NCBI RefSeq assembly: GCF_020421205.1
Contig: NZ_JAIZZH010000003.1
Span: forward strand, 62,001-126,000
Length of the DNA: 64,000 bases
Reading direction: 5' to 3'
Source: Hymenobacter pini
Lineage (GTDB): Bacteria > Bacteroidota > Bacteroidia > Cytophagales > Hymenobacteraceae
Position 1 is the stretch's first letter. Each line of letters begins with the position of its first letter. Of this stretch, positions 8,728 through 17,102 are shown piece by piece. Below the pieces are notes generated by a model, which had not been told where the DNA came from, made no database searches, and saw nothing but the letters and a program-made list of their open reading frames with translations. The position numbers were made by a program, and so were the translations under genes.

Positions 8728-9759
8728 ATGCGCCACCTTACGTTCACCAAGCCTTCAGATTTTCTGCGGGAGCGAAATTTCAGCCAGAAAATAGAGGCTT
8801 CCTTTGACTTTATCCGGGTGCATGCCCGCCCGTTGGCGCGTGTACTGATTACACTGGTACTGCCATTGGCCCTACTCACCGGCATCGGGCTGGGCCTGAT
8901 GCAAGGAGAACTTTTAAGCAGTGTGGGCTCAATGGCCCGCCGCAGCCGCCTGGGCCGTTACTCCGACTCGCTGCCAGCGGTTTTCACCTCGCCCAGCCTG
9001 TGGCTTACCCTGTTGGGCAGCATGCTGCTGCTGGCCATGCTGCACCTGGTAGTGTACGGCTACATTGTGCTCCAGGCCGAGCCCAACCGCACCGGCCCCG
9101 TTACGCCTACCGAAGTCTGGCAGCTGGTCAAAGCCCGCTTTTTGGGGCTAGTAGGCTCCTATATCGGACTCATTGCGCTGTTTATGGTGAGTATGATGGT
9201 GATGGGAGCTCTTTTGGGCCTGATTTCGGTCTTTTTCGGGGCAGTACTCGGGGCTACGTGGGCCGGCATTGTAGTGATACTGGGCCTGTATGCGGCAATG
9301 GGCTACGTGATGGTCACGCTGAGCCTGTATTTTGTGGTGTGGTTGCGGGAGCGGCGCGGGTTCTTTGGCAGCATTAAGCGGTGCTTCGAGCTGATCTGGG
9401 GCAAATGGTGGTCTACTTTTGGGCTTTTGGTGGTTATGTTCATCATGCTGTGGCTGATTTTGGTGCTGGTGCTGGTGGCGCTTTCGATGGTGGGCCTTCC
9501 CTTCACGGAGCTGATGAGCGGCCAGACTACCGAAGTTTCGCCGCTGGTGCGGGTGTTGTTCATCGCATACTCGGGCCTGCAAACCCTGCTGACCCTGGCC
9601 TTTTACCCGCTGCTGATGACGGCCATCAGCTTTCAGTACTTCAACCTAGTAGAGCGCCACGACGGGGAAGGCACCCGCCTGCTGCTTGACTCTTTGGGAG
9701 AAGCGGCTCCGGTTACCACGCCGCTGGCCCTGCGCCCTGATGATGAGGGCGAATACTAA
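8728..9759 (+). CDS. polytopic membrane protein of the MoxR cluster
   Basis: A 343-residue protein with about six membrane segments: PLARVLITLVLPLALLTGIG, PSLWLTLLGSMLLLAMLHLVV, FLGLVGSYIGLIALFMVSMM, AGIVVILGLYAAMGYVMVTLS, STFGLLVVMFIMLWLILVLV and VLFIAYSGLQTLLTLAFYPL. A cytosolic N-terminus (FTKPSDFLRERNFSQKIEAS) precedes them. I cannot name the family with certainty. It overlaps the start of the DUF4129 gene by 20 bases, which indicates translational coupling within the cluster. Confidence 0.75.
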   Translation: MRHLTFTKPSDFLRERNFSQKIEASFDFIRVHARPLARVLITLVLPLALLTGIGLGLMQGELLSSVGSMARRSRLGRYSDSLPAVFTSPSLWLTLLGSMLLLAMLHLVVYGYIVLQAEPNRTGPVTPTEVWQLVKARFLGLVGSYIGLIALFMVSMMVMGALLGLISVFFGAVLGATWAGIVVILGLYAAMGYVMVTLSLYFVVWLRERRGFFGSIKRCFELIWGKWWSTFGLLVVMFIMLWLILVLVLVALSMVGLPFTELMSGQTTEVSPLVRVLFIAYSGLQTLLTLAFYPLLMTAISFQYFNLVERHDGEGTRLLLDSLGEAAPVTTPLALRPDDEGEY

Positions 9760-10549
9760 CCGCCGCCGGGTAGCCAGCCGGGTAGCCGTGCTGCTAATGG
9801 TAGCCGGCTCTGCCTGGGCGCAGCGCCCCACTCCGCCCCTGTTGCCCGTCCCCGATTCGGTACACCGGGCCGAGAACCGCCAATTTGTGCATCTGCCCGC
9901 CGACAACTCCGGGCCACCGGTATTGCGACGCCCGGCGGCGGAGCGGCTCAACGAGTTACGCGCGCAACGGGAATTCCGATATGTGGAGCCGGAGGAAGCC
10001 CCCAGTAGCAGCAGCAACGCCTGGACGCGCTTCTGGCGGCAGCTGATGCGGTGGCTGGAAGGTATATTCACGGGGGAAGGCTACGAAAACCGGGGCCGTT
10101 TTCTGGTGTACGCCTTGTTTGGGTTAGCCTTCATATACGTGCTGCTGCGGGTATTACGCCTGGATGTGACCGGCCTGTTCGGGCGGCGTAGCCGCACCTT
10201 GCCGCTGCCCTACGAAACCGCGCCGGAGGATATTCACGCCATCGATTTTGATGCAGCTCTCGCCCAGGCCGAGGACGCCGGTAACCACCGTCTGGCCGTG
10301 CGCCTGGGCTATTTGCTGGTACTGCGCCACCTCACGGAGCAAGGCCTCATCCGGTGGCAACCCGACAAAACCAACCAGCAGTACGTGCAGGAGCTGGCCG
10401 GCACGGCCTACGCCGCTGACTTTCGGGAATTAACCCGGCAATTTGAGTACGTGTGGTATGGGGAGCTACCAGTAACTGCTTCCGATTACCCGGCCCTGCG
10501 GGCATCTCGCCAGAATTTTATTCGCTCCTTAACCCGCCGCGCCGCCTAA
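9740..10549 (+). CDS. DUF4129 domain protein
   Basis: A 269-residue protein. The ATG-ATG pair at 9740/9743 overlaps the preceding gene and gives a proper signal or anchor (RVAVLLMVAGSAWAQ). A long periplasmic region rich in Pro and Arg is followed by a membrane segment (FLVYALFGLAFIYVLLRVLRL, about residues 115-137). The C-terminal cytosolic DUF4129 domain (DFDAALAQAEDAGNHRLAVR, then YVQELAGTAYAADFRELTRQF and VWYGELPV) follows. DUF4129 is common in MoxR/DUF58 and transglutaminase-associated loci. The biochemical role is not established. Confidence 0.85.
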   Translation: MMRANTNRRRVASRVAVLLMVAGSAWAQRPTPPLLPVPDSVHRAENRQFVHLPADNSGPPVLRRPAAERLNELRAQREFRYVEPEEAPSSSSNAWTRFWRQLMRWLEGIFTGEGYENRGRFLVYALFGLAFIYVLLRVLRLDVTGLFGRRSRTLPLPYETAPEDIHAIDFDAALAQAEDAGNHRLAVRLGYLLVLRHLTEQGLIRWQPDKTNQQYVQELAGTAYAADFRELTRQFEYVWYGELPVTASDYPALRASRQNFIRSLTRRAA

Positions 10550-10568
10550 AGCCGGCCCGCAAGCTACT

Positions 10569-11840
10569 ATGTCTCGTTTCCGTGCTTTTGTGGTGCTGCT
10601 GGTGGGGCTGTTTGTAGCCTTCGTGGCTGTAGAGTATTTCCGGCCGCAGCCTACCGACTGGCGGTCTACGTTCATCAACCGCGACAAAATTCCCTACGGC
10701 ACCTACGTGCTCTACGACCAACTGCCGACGCTGTTTCCGGGGCAGCCCATCCGCACCGTTCGGGTGCCCATTGCCAATCAGCTGCTGCCCTCCCTGGGGG
10801 CCGATGCCGACCGGGACTCCGCCCTCAGTGCGACTGGCCCAACCCTGCGACCAGACCATGGCACGTACCTGTTTGTAAACGATGTGTTCTTCTGCGCCCG
10901 CCTCGACCGGGATGCGCTGTTACGCTATGTGGCGCAGGGCAACTCGGCGCTGATTGCCGCCGAGAGGATATCAACGGAATTGCTGGACACCCTTCGGCTG
11001 AACGTGGAGCCGGTACTGGATATGAGTGAGCTGTTGCGCAGTCGCCGTAACCGCCAGGGCATACCCAAAACTCAGTTGCTGACGTTGGTACATCAGTCCG
11101 CTGGTATTCCGAACCGCTTCCCTTTCCCTGAAAACGAGGTACCATCCTATTTCCGGGCCCGTAGTGGCAGCAAAGCCACCGTGCTGGCCTATGATGGGCG
11201 CCGCCGGCCCGTGCTGGTGCGGGTGCCCGTTGGGCGGGGCTTTTTCCTGCTGAGTACCACCCCCGCCGCGTTCAGCAACCTGCTGCTGCTGCGCCCGGCT
11301 ACGGCAGATTTTGCGTTTGCCGCGCTGTCGTGGCTGCCGGCCAACCGGCCGGTTTACTGGGATGAATACCAAAAGCAGGGGCCGCTGGGCGAGCAGTCGT
11401 TGTTACGTGTGCTCACGGGGCACACCGCGTTGCGCTGGGCGCTGATTACCGGTTTGGTAGGTGCCGTACTTTTCGTGCTGGTCGAGGTCCGGCGGCGGCA
11501 GCGTATCATCCCAATCATTAAACCCCTGCCCAATACTACGCTGCTGTTTGCCCGTGCAGTGGCCAGCCTTTACCAGCAGGGCGGTAACCACCAGCTCATT
11601 GCCGAGAAGAAAATCGGGCTGTTTCTGGAGCATCTGCGCACCCGCTACCACGAGCCCGCCCTCGACCTCACCGATGCAGACACCCGAGAGCGGTTGGCCC
11701 AGAAAACCGGCGTACCGCGCACCGAGGTGGATGCCCTCAACCGTCGCATGAACTTCATCCTCACTGCCCGGCAGGTTTCCGACGCTGAGTTGCTGGCCCT
11801 GAACAAGGCCATCAACAGCTTTCGCCAAACAGCTTCCTAA
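10569..11840 (+). CDS. DUF4350 domain protein
   Basis: A 423-residue protein with an N-terminal membrane segment (FVVLLVGLFVAFVAVEYF). A periplasmic DUF4350 region follows, with the glutamine amidotransferase-like fold pattern (IPYGTYVLYDQLPTLFPGQ, TYLFVNDVFFCARLDRDALL, VAQGNSALIAAE). A second membrane segment (ALITGLVGAVLFVLVEVRRR, about residue 285) leads into a cytosolic helical C-terminus. It starts 20 bases after the DUF4129 stop and precedes moxR, the usual neighbour order for this family. The function is unknown. Confidence 0.85.
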   Translation: MSRFRAFVVLLVGLFVAFVAVEYFRPQPTDWRSTFINRDKIPYGTYVLYDQLPTLFPGQPIRTVRVPIANQLLPSLGADADRDSALSATGPTLRPDHGTYLFVNDVFFCARLDRDALLRYVAQGNSALIAAERISTELLDTLRLNVEPVLDMSELLRSRRNRQGIPKTQLLTLVHQSAGIPNRFPFPENEVPSYFRARSGSKATVLAYDGRRRPVLVRVPVGRGFFLLSTTPAAFSNLLLLRPATADFAFAALSWLPANRPVYWDEYQKQGPLGEQSLLRVLTGHTALRWALITGLVGAVLFVLVEVRRRQRIIPIIKPLPNTTLLFARAVASLYQQGGNHQLIAEKKIGLFLEHLRTRYHEPALDLTDADTRERLAQKTGVPRTEVDALNRRMNFILTARQVSDAELLALNKAINSFRQTAS

Positions 11841-11874
11841 AATTGATTTATTCCGGCAATATAAATTTACATAG

Positions 11875-11904
11875 TTTGGATTATTCCAATAGAGCGTATT
11901 TTTA
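11875..11904 (+). promoter_or_regulatory. candidate promoter for moxR-DUF58
   Basis: TTTG at 11875-11878, an 18-base spacer, and TATTTTTA at 11897-11904 lie within a markedly AT-rich 150-base spacer. This predicts a leader of about 85 bases before the moxR ATG. Confidence 0.45.
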
Positions 11905-11992
11905 TGTTTAAACGCCATTTTCAGATTCTATATACATTATTTTCAATGTAATTATCCTCATCCCCGCTTCGCACATTCCCCATCACTTTCTT

Positions 11993-13021
11993 ATGGATTC
12001 CGCATTCGATTCTATCCCTGACGCAACGACCGGGCAACCAACTGCTTCTGCTGCGTCCTTCGCACCCCGCACCGATTTAAGCCACCTCAGCCGCCACGCC
12101 GATGCCATCCGGCAGGAGCTGAGCAAGGTGATTGTGGGCCAGCAGGCCCTGGCCGAGCTGCTGCTGGTGGCCCTGCTGGCCGACGGCCACGTGCTGCTGG
12201 AAGGCGTACCGGGCGTGGCCAAAACCCTCACGGCGAAACTGCTGGCCCGCACCCTGAGCGTGCCGTTCAGCCGCCTGCAGTTCACCCCCGACCTGATGCC
12301 CTCCGACGTGCTGGGCACCTCGGTATTCCGGCCCCAGCAGGGCGAATTTGAGTTTCGGCCCGGCCCCATTTTCGCCAGCGTGGTGCTGATTGATGAAATC
12401 AACCGGGCCCCGGCCAAAACGCAGTCGGCGCTGTTTGAGGTGATGGAGGAGCGGCAGATTACCCAGGACGGTACCCGCTACCCCATGCCCGCCCCCTTCG
12501 TGGTGCTGGCTACCCAGAACCCCGTGGAGCAGGAAGGCACCTACCGCCTGCCCGAAGCCCAGCTCGACCGGTTTCTGTTCAAGCTGAACGTGGGCTACCC
12601 ATCGGTAGAGGAAGAAGTAGCCATTCTGCAGGGCCACCACGCCGGTTTCGGCGGCACGCCACTGGAGGCGGTGCGCGCCGTAGTATCAGCCGAGGACCTG
12701 CGGCAGCTGCGCGAGCAGGTGCGCCGCCAGCACGTGGAGCCCAAGCTGCTGGAATACATTGCCCGCCTTGTGGGCCAGACGCGCGCCCACAAGGGCCTGT
12801 ACCTGGGTGCTTCGCCCCGGGCCTCGCTGGCGTTGCTCAACGGGGCCAAAGCCTTGGCCGCCCTGCGCGGCCGCGACTTCGTGACGCCCGAAGACGTGCA
12901 GTACCTGGCCCCCATGGTGCTGCGCCACCGCATTCAGCTCACGCCGGAGCGCGAAATGGAAGGCGGCGCCGCGGATGATGTGGTAAAGCAGATTCTGCAG
13001 CAGATTGAAGTGCCGCGGTAA
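11993..13021 (+). CDS. MoxR family AAA+ ATPase
   Basis: A 342-residue cytosolic ATPase. The Walker A motif GVPGVAKT is at residues 71-78 and the Walker B motif LIDEINR has Asp134 and Glu135. A sensor 1 region (FVVLATQNPVEQEGTYRLPEAQLDRF) and the arginine-rich lid (GASPRASLALLNGAKALAAL) are also present. MoxR ATPases act as chaperones or remodelling factors for partner proteins, commonly VWA or DUF58 proteins encoded next door. Here the partner is the DUF58 gene downstream. The 60-residue Ala/Thr-rich N-terminal tail is not part of the AAA core. It has its own candidate promoter. Confidence 0.93.
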   Translation: MDSAFDSIPDATTGQPTASAASFAPRTDLSHLSRHADAIRQELSKVIVGQQALAELLLVALLADGHVLLEGVPGVAKTLTAKLLARTLSVPFSRLQFTPDLMPSDVLGTSVFRPQQGEFEFRPGPIFASVVLIDEINRAPAKTQSALFEVMEERQITQDGTRYPMPAPFVVLATQNPVEQEGTYRLPEAQLDRFLFKLNVGYPSVEEEVAILQGHHAGFGGTPLEAVRAVVSAEDLRQLREQVRRQHVEPKLLEYIARLVGQTRAHKGLYLGASPRASLALLNGAKALAALRGRDFVTPEDVQYLAPMVLRHRIQLTPEREMEGGAADDVVKQILQQIEVPR

Positions 13022-13025
13022 CAAT

Positions 13026-13130
13026 TTTCGCGCAGGGTTACGCAGTGGAATACGCGGGGGCACGCAGTGGTTTGCCGCCGGAACGACACTGCAAAACCCT
13101 GCGCTTACCACGGCGAGACCCTGCGCGAAA
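13026..13130 (+). repeat. inverted imperfect ~10-mer tandem element between moxR and DUF58
   Basis: The left arm reads as units CGCAGGGTTA, CGCAGTGGAATA, CGCGGGGGCA and CGCAGTGG. The right arm (13087-13130), read on the other strand, gives CGCAGGGTCT, CGCCGTGGTAAG and CGCAGGGTTT. The outer 13 bases (13026-13038 and 13118-13130) are perfectly complementary. It occupies almost the entire spacer between two genes that should be co-transcribed. Confidence 0.65.
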
Positions 13131-13141
13131 TCCACTACCTG

Positions 13142-14485
13142 ATGAAATCCTTCTTCCTCACTTCCCGCTTTTTCCTGCTCGTTACGGCTCTGATTGCGGG
13201 GCTGGTAGTGGCGTTTTTTCTGCCGGGCTGGCTCACGCCGATGCTGCTGGCGCTGGGGCTGCTGCTGGGCCTTACGGTGGTGGATGCGGGGCTGCTGTAC
13301 GCGGGCGGGGGCAGCCTGTTCGGGCGGCGGGTGATGGGCGACAAGCTGGCCAACGGCTCCGACAACGACATTGCCATCTACCTGGAAAACCAGTACCGCT
13401 TTCCGGTGCAGACCGAAACCATCGACGAGGTACCCCACCAGTTTCAGCGGCGCGACGTACTGTTCAAAACCAGCATCAAGCCCGGCGAAACCGGCATTAT
13501 CCGCTACCAGCTGCGGCCCACCAAGCGCGGCGAGTACGAGTTTGGGGCGGTGAACGTGTACGTAGCCTCGCCGCTGGGGCTGGTGCGGCGGCGCTTCCGG
13601 TTCGACGACAGCCGGGTGGTACCCGTGTACCCGTCGTTTCTGCAGATGCGCCAGTACGAGCTGCTGGCCATTCATAACCGCCTCACCGAAGTGGGCGTGA
13701 AGCGCATCCGGCGGGTGGGCCAGAGCATGGAATTTGAGCAGATTCGCCCTTACGTAACCGGCGACGACCCGCGCAACATCAACTGGAAAGCCACCGCCCG
13801 CCGGGCCGGCACCCCGGGCGCTTCCGATACGCTGGTGGTAAACCACTACCAGGACGAGCGGGCCCAGCAGGTGTACTGCCTCATTGATAAAGGCCGGGTG
13901 ATGCGCATGCCGTTTGAGGGCCTGAGCCTGCTGGATTACGCCATCAACGCCACGCTGGTGGTCAGCAACATTGCCCTGCTGAAGCACGATAAGGCCGGGT
14001 TGCTCACCTTCTCGCACCAGCCCGGGGCCATGCTGCCCGCCGACCGCCGCAGCGGCCACCTGCGCAAGCTTATCGAGGTGCTCTACCGCCAGAAAACCAA
14101 GTACCTCGAAACCGACTATGAGCGGCTCTACATTTCGGTACGCAGCCACATTCGCCAGCGCAGCCTGCTGATTCTGTTCACCAACTTCGAAACCCTGCAC
14201 GGCATGCAGCGGCAGCTACCGTACCTGCGTCGCATGGCCAAGGACCATTTGCTGCTGGTGGTATTCTTCGAAAACACCGAGCTGCGCACTTTCCTGGAGG
14301 CTCCCACCGCTACTACCGAGGAAGTGTACAACCAGACGGTAGCCGAGAAATTTGCCCAGGAGAAGCGCCAGATTGTGCGGGAGCTGAACCGCTACGGTAT
14401 CCACGCCCTGCTCACCGCCCCCCAGAACCTCACAGTCAACACCATCAATAAATACCTCGAGTTCAAAGCCCGCGGGCTGATTTAG
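13142..14485 (+). CDS. DUF58 domain protein
   Basis: A 447-residue protein from the ATG at 13142. Two N-terminal membrane segments (FFLLVTALIAGLVVAFFL and MLLALGLLLGLTVVDAGLL) are followed by a beta-rich periplasmic-type region and the DUF58 core: MEFEQIRPYVTGDDPRNINW and ATARRA, residues about 195-230. A vWA-like C-terminal half (VYCLIDKGRVM, then LLILFTNFETL) completes it. DUF58 proteins are the usual partners of MoxR ATPases. The pair probably acts at the cytoplasmic membrane, but the client is unknown. It ends immediately before a palindromic element containing a terminator. Confidence 0.9.
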   Translation: MKSFFLTSRFFLLVTALIAGLVVAFFLPGWLTPMLLALGLLLGLTVVDAGLLYAGGGSLFGRRVMGDKLANGSDNDIAIYLENQYRFPVQTETIDEVPHQFQRRDVLFKTSIKPGETGIIRYQLRPTKRGEYEFGAVNVYVASPLGLVRRRFRFDDSRVVPVYPSFLQMRQYELLAIHNRLTEVGVKRIRRVGQSMEFEQIRPYVTGDDPRNINWKATARRAGTPGASDTLVVNHYQDERAQQVYCLIDKGRVMRMPFEGLSLLDYAINATLVVSNIALLKHDKAGLLTFSHQPGAMLPADRRSGHLRKLIEVLYRQKTKYLETDYERLYISVRSHIRQRSLLILFTNFETLHGMQRQLPYLRRMAKDHLLLVVFFENTELRTFLEAPTATTEEVYNQTVAEKFAQEKRQIVRELNRYGIHALLTAPQNLTVNTINKYLEFKARGLI

Positions 14486-14510
14486 TCGAAGAGCTACTAA
14501 GAATGGAACT

Positions 14511-14729
14511 GTCATTGCGAGCAGCGCGAAGCACCCGAAGGACAGCGTAGCTAATCCTTCCTTTTCAAAGCTCTTAGCTCTGACCTACTCAAAACCCCAA
14601 CTCCTACCTATTCAAAAGCCCTTGTACCCACGCTGGTAGCAAGGGCTTTTCGTTTATCAAGGCTTGGTAGAGGGCTCAGGAAGGATTAGCTACGCTGTCC
14701 TTCGGGTGCTTCGCTTCGCTCGCAATGAC
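14511..14729. repeat. nested palindromic element, copy 1 (51-bp arms)
   Basis: Outer arms 14511-14561 and 14679-14729 are complementary over 51 bases with only a few mismatches and contain CGTCATTGCGAG-type and AGCTAATCCTTCC cores. The interior holds a perfect hairpin (14614-14650) flanked by ACCTATTCAAAAGCCC and CGTTTATCAAGG. The same layout recurs at 16929-17092 on the other side of the GH20 gene. It fills most of the 322-base gap 14486-14807. Confidence 0.85.
14614..14650 (+). terminator. terminator inside palindromic element copy 1
   Basis: Arms AAAAGCCCTTG (14614-14624) and CAAGGGCTTTT (14640-14650) are perfectly complementary and end in a T-run. It is placed to terminate the moxR-DUF58 transcript. 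Confidence 0.75.
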
Positions 14730-14770
14730 GGGTCGTTTCTACGCCGTGCGACTTCTGGCCCGGGGCTTGC

Positions 14771-14778
14771 TACCTTCG
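14771..14778 (+). promoter_or_regulatory. candidate -7 element (TACCTTCG)
   Basis: One mismatch to TAnnTTTG, 30 bases before the GH20 ATG and just outside palindromic element copy 1. Confidence 0.35.
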
Positions 14779-14807
14779 CCGTATTGCCCGCTCTGCCTTT
14801 CCTGCCC

Positions 14808-16913
14808 ATGCGTTACGTTTTGTTTCTGGTTGCCCTGCTCGCGGCGGCCCCGGCGTTTGCCCAACCCGCCCCGCCCGAAGCCCGGATGCTGCTGCCCGCC
14901 CCAACCCAGGCCAACTGGGGCCAGAGCCGGTTCACCGTGAAGCCCGACTTTACCTGGCAGGTATTCACGCCCGCGCAAACCGCCGCCACGCCGGCCGCCG
15001 ATTCGGCGGTAGTGGAGGCCGTGGAGCGGCTGGTGCTGCCGGTGCTGCTGCCGGGCCGCCCCCGGACTAACCGGCGGCGGGCCTCGCCCCTCCCCACGGC
15101 GGCGCTGGTGCTGCAATACGGCCGCCCCGGCAGCCTGCTCACCGTGGGCGAGGACGAGTCGTACACGCTGCGCGTAACGCCCATGGGCGTGGCCCTGAAT
15201 GCGCCTACTCACCTGGGCATTTTGCGCGGACTGGCTACGCTGCGGGAGCTGGCTCAGGCCGAGAAAAAGTCGGTTTCGTTGCCCGAGGTGGACGTGGTGG
15301 ATGCGCCGCGCTTCCCGTGGCGGGGGCTGCTGATTGATGCGGCCCGCCACTTTATGCCCGTATCGGTAGTGAAGCGTAACCTCGACGGCATGTGGGCCAC
15401 CAAGCTCAACGTGCTGCACTGGCACCTTTCCGACGACCAGGGCTTCCGGGTAGAAAGCAAGCTGTTTCCGCGCCTGCACCAGGTGGGCGGGCAGGGCCAG
15501 TACTACACCCAGCGGCAGATTCGGGAAATAGTGCGCTACGCCGGGCGGCGGGGCATTCGGGTGGTGCCCGAGCTGGACATGCCCGGCCACGCCACGGCCT
15601 GGCTGGCCGCCTACCCGCGCCTGGCCTCCAACGACTCCACCTACGGCGTGGCCCCGCGCTGGGGCGTGCTCAACATCGCCATGGACCCCACCCGCGAAAC
15701 CACCTACAGCTTCATCGATTCGGTGCTGAGCGAGGTGACGCCATTGTTTCCCGACCCGTACTTCCACATTGGGGGCGACGAAAACGACGGGCGGCAGTGG
15801 CGGCGTAACCCGCGCATTGCAGCCTACATGAAGCAGCAGGGCTACGTAACAGAGAAGGGCCTGCCCGATAAGCACGCCCTCCAAACGGCCTTCAACCGGC
15901 GGGTGCTGGCGCTGGTGGAGAAGTACCAGAAGCACATGGTGGGCTGGGACGAAATTCTGGGGCCGGGCCTGCCGGCCAGCGCCGTTATTCAGAGCTGGCG
16001 CGGCAAGAAGGGACTCTACGACGCGGCCAAGGCCGGCCACCAGGCCATTCTGTCCAACGGCTACTACGTCGACCTGAACCTCACGGCCGCCTCCCACTAC
16101 GCCCCAGACCCGCTACCCCAGGATGCGCCCCTCACGCCCGAGCAGCAAAAGCTGATTCTGGGTGGTGAGGCTACCATGTGGGCCGAGTTTGCCGATTCCG
16201 TTATCGTGGATTCCCGCATCTGGCCCCGCACGGCGGCCGTGGCCGAGCGCCTCTGGAGCCCCGCCCAGGTGCGCGACGTGGCCGATATGTACCGCCGCCT
16301 GGCCCTGCTCAGCCCCCAGCTGGAAACCCTGGGCCTGCAGCACCGCAAAGCCCCCAACCAACTGCTCCTGCAGCTTGCCGGCAGCCCCGCCGCCCTGCCG
16401 CCCCTGCGTACTCTGGCCCAGGTGCTGGAGCCGGTGAAAGAGTACAAGCGCCACTTCCAGGGCTTCAAGTACACCACCCAAACGCCCCTCAACCGCCTCG
16501 TGGATGCCGCCCCCGCCGAATCGGACGTGACCCGGGAGTTTGGCGCGGCGGTGGATAAGCTGCTGGCCTACAACGTGAGTACCCCCGCCGCCACCCGCTT
16601 CCGCGACGCCAGCACCAGGCAGCAGCTCACCAGCCTGCGGGAACAGCTGCAGCAGTGGCAGAATAACGACGCGCTGGTGCAGCCCATCTTGCATCAAAAC
16701 CCGCTGCTGCAGGAGTACGCCCCGCTGTCCGTGAACCTGAAAACCGCCGCGGCCCTGGCCCTGGAGCGCCTCACCCTGCTCGAAAAGGGCCAGGCCCCCA
16801 CGGCCGCCTGGCAAACCGCCGCCCTCAAGCAGCTGGATGCCCTGAAAGCTCCCGCCGGCCAAACGGAGCTGGCCGTCTTGCCCCACCTGCGCCGGTTAGT
16901 GGAGGCGAAATAG
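14808..16913 (+). CDS. beta-N-acetylhexosaminidase, glycoside hydrolase family 20
   Basis: A 701-residue secreted enzyme from the ATG at 14808 (signal peptide MRYVLFLVALLAAAPAFAQ). An N-terminal GH20b-like domain (about 25-150) precedes the catalytic barrel (about 165-520), which shows VLHWHLSDDQGFR, ELDMPGHATAW and the diagnostic HIGGDE (His320, catalytic Asp324-Glu325) for substrate-assisted cleavage of terminal GlcNAc/GalNAc. The C-terminal 170 residues are helical. It would act in the periplasm or at the surface on chitin oligomers, glycans or peptidoglycan fragments. The gene is monocistronic and flanked on both sides by copies of the same palindromic element, which could reflect movement or simply terminator re-use. 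Confidence 0.93.
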   Translation: MRYVLFLVALLAAAPAFAQPAPPEARMLLPAPTQANWGQSRFTVKPDFTWQVFTPAQTAATPAADSAVVEAVERLVLPVLLPGRPRTNRRRASPLPTAALVLQYGRPGSLLTVGEDESYTLRVTPMGVALNAPTHLGILRGLATLRELAQAEKKSVSLPEVDVVDAPRFPWRGLLIDAARHFMPVSVVKRNLDGMWATKLNVLHWHLSDDQGFRVESKLFPRLHQVGGQGQYYTQRQIREIVRYAGRRGIRVVPELDMPGHATAWLAAYPRLASNDSTYGVAPRWGVLNIAMDPTRETTYSFIDSVLSEVTPLFPDPYFHIGGDENDGRQWRRNPRIAAYMKQQGYVTEKGLPDKHALQTAFNRRVLALVEKYQKHMVGWDEILGPGLPASAVIQSWRGKKGLYDAAKAGHQAILSNGYYVDLNLTAASHYAPDPLPQDAPLTPEQQKLILGGEATMWAEFADSVIVDSRIWPRTAAVAERLWSPAQVRDVADMYRRLALLSPQLETLGLQHRKAPNQLLLQLAGSPAALPPLRTLAQVLEPVKEYKRHFQGFKYTTQTPLNRLVDAAPAESDVTREFGAAVDKLLAYNVSTPAATRFRDASTRQQLTSLREQLQQWQNNDALVQPILHQNPLLQEYAPLSVNLKTAAALALERLTLLEKGQAPTAAWQTAALKQLDALKAPAGQTELAVLPHLRRLVEAK

Positions 16914-16928
16914 GTGCAGTCGAATAGA

Positions 16929-17092
16929 CACGTCATTGCGAGGCAGAGCCGAAGCAATCCGTCCTTTCTGCAGCGCTGAACCTGACCTATTCAAAAGCCC
17001 CTGACGCCAGCACGGACGTCAGGGGCTCTCTGTTTATCAAGGATTGGTGCCCAGTGAAGGAAGGATTGCCGGCTCCGCCTCGCAATGACGTG
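16929..17092. repeat. nested palindromic element, copy 2
   Basis: Outer arms 16929-16966 and 17057-17092 (CACGTCATTGCGAGG core) pair with a few mismatches. The interior conserves CTGACCTATTCAAAAGCCC and GTTTATCAAGG with copy 1, but the inner stem sequence is different while staying perfectly paired. Confidence 0.85.
16996..17027. terminator. terminator inside palindromic element copy 2
   Basis: Arms AGCCCCTGACG (16996-17006) and CGTCAGGGGCT (17017-17027) are perfectly complementary. It lies between the convergent GH20 and outer-membrane protein genes and may serve both. Confidence 0.7.
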
Positions 17093-17102
17093 CCTCGTCA
17101 AT

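Noticed and set aside
12686..14200. A 504-codon open frame on the minus strand opposite moxR and DUF58
   Set aside because: Both opposite genes are clear family members; the antisense protein has shadow composition and spans two genes and the repeat spacer.
14739..16097. A 452-codon open frame on the minus strand opposite the GH20 gene
   Set aside because: It mirrors the GH20 gene, which has its HIGGDE motif and signal peptide on the plus strand.
14808..16913. GH20 gene as a proven mobile gene
   Set aside because: The flanking elements are suggestive only; codon usage and GC look like the neighbours and no transposase or target duplication is seen.
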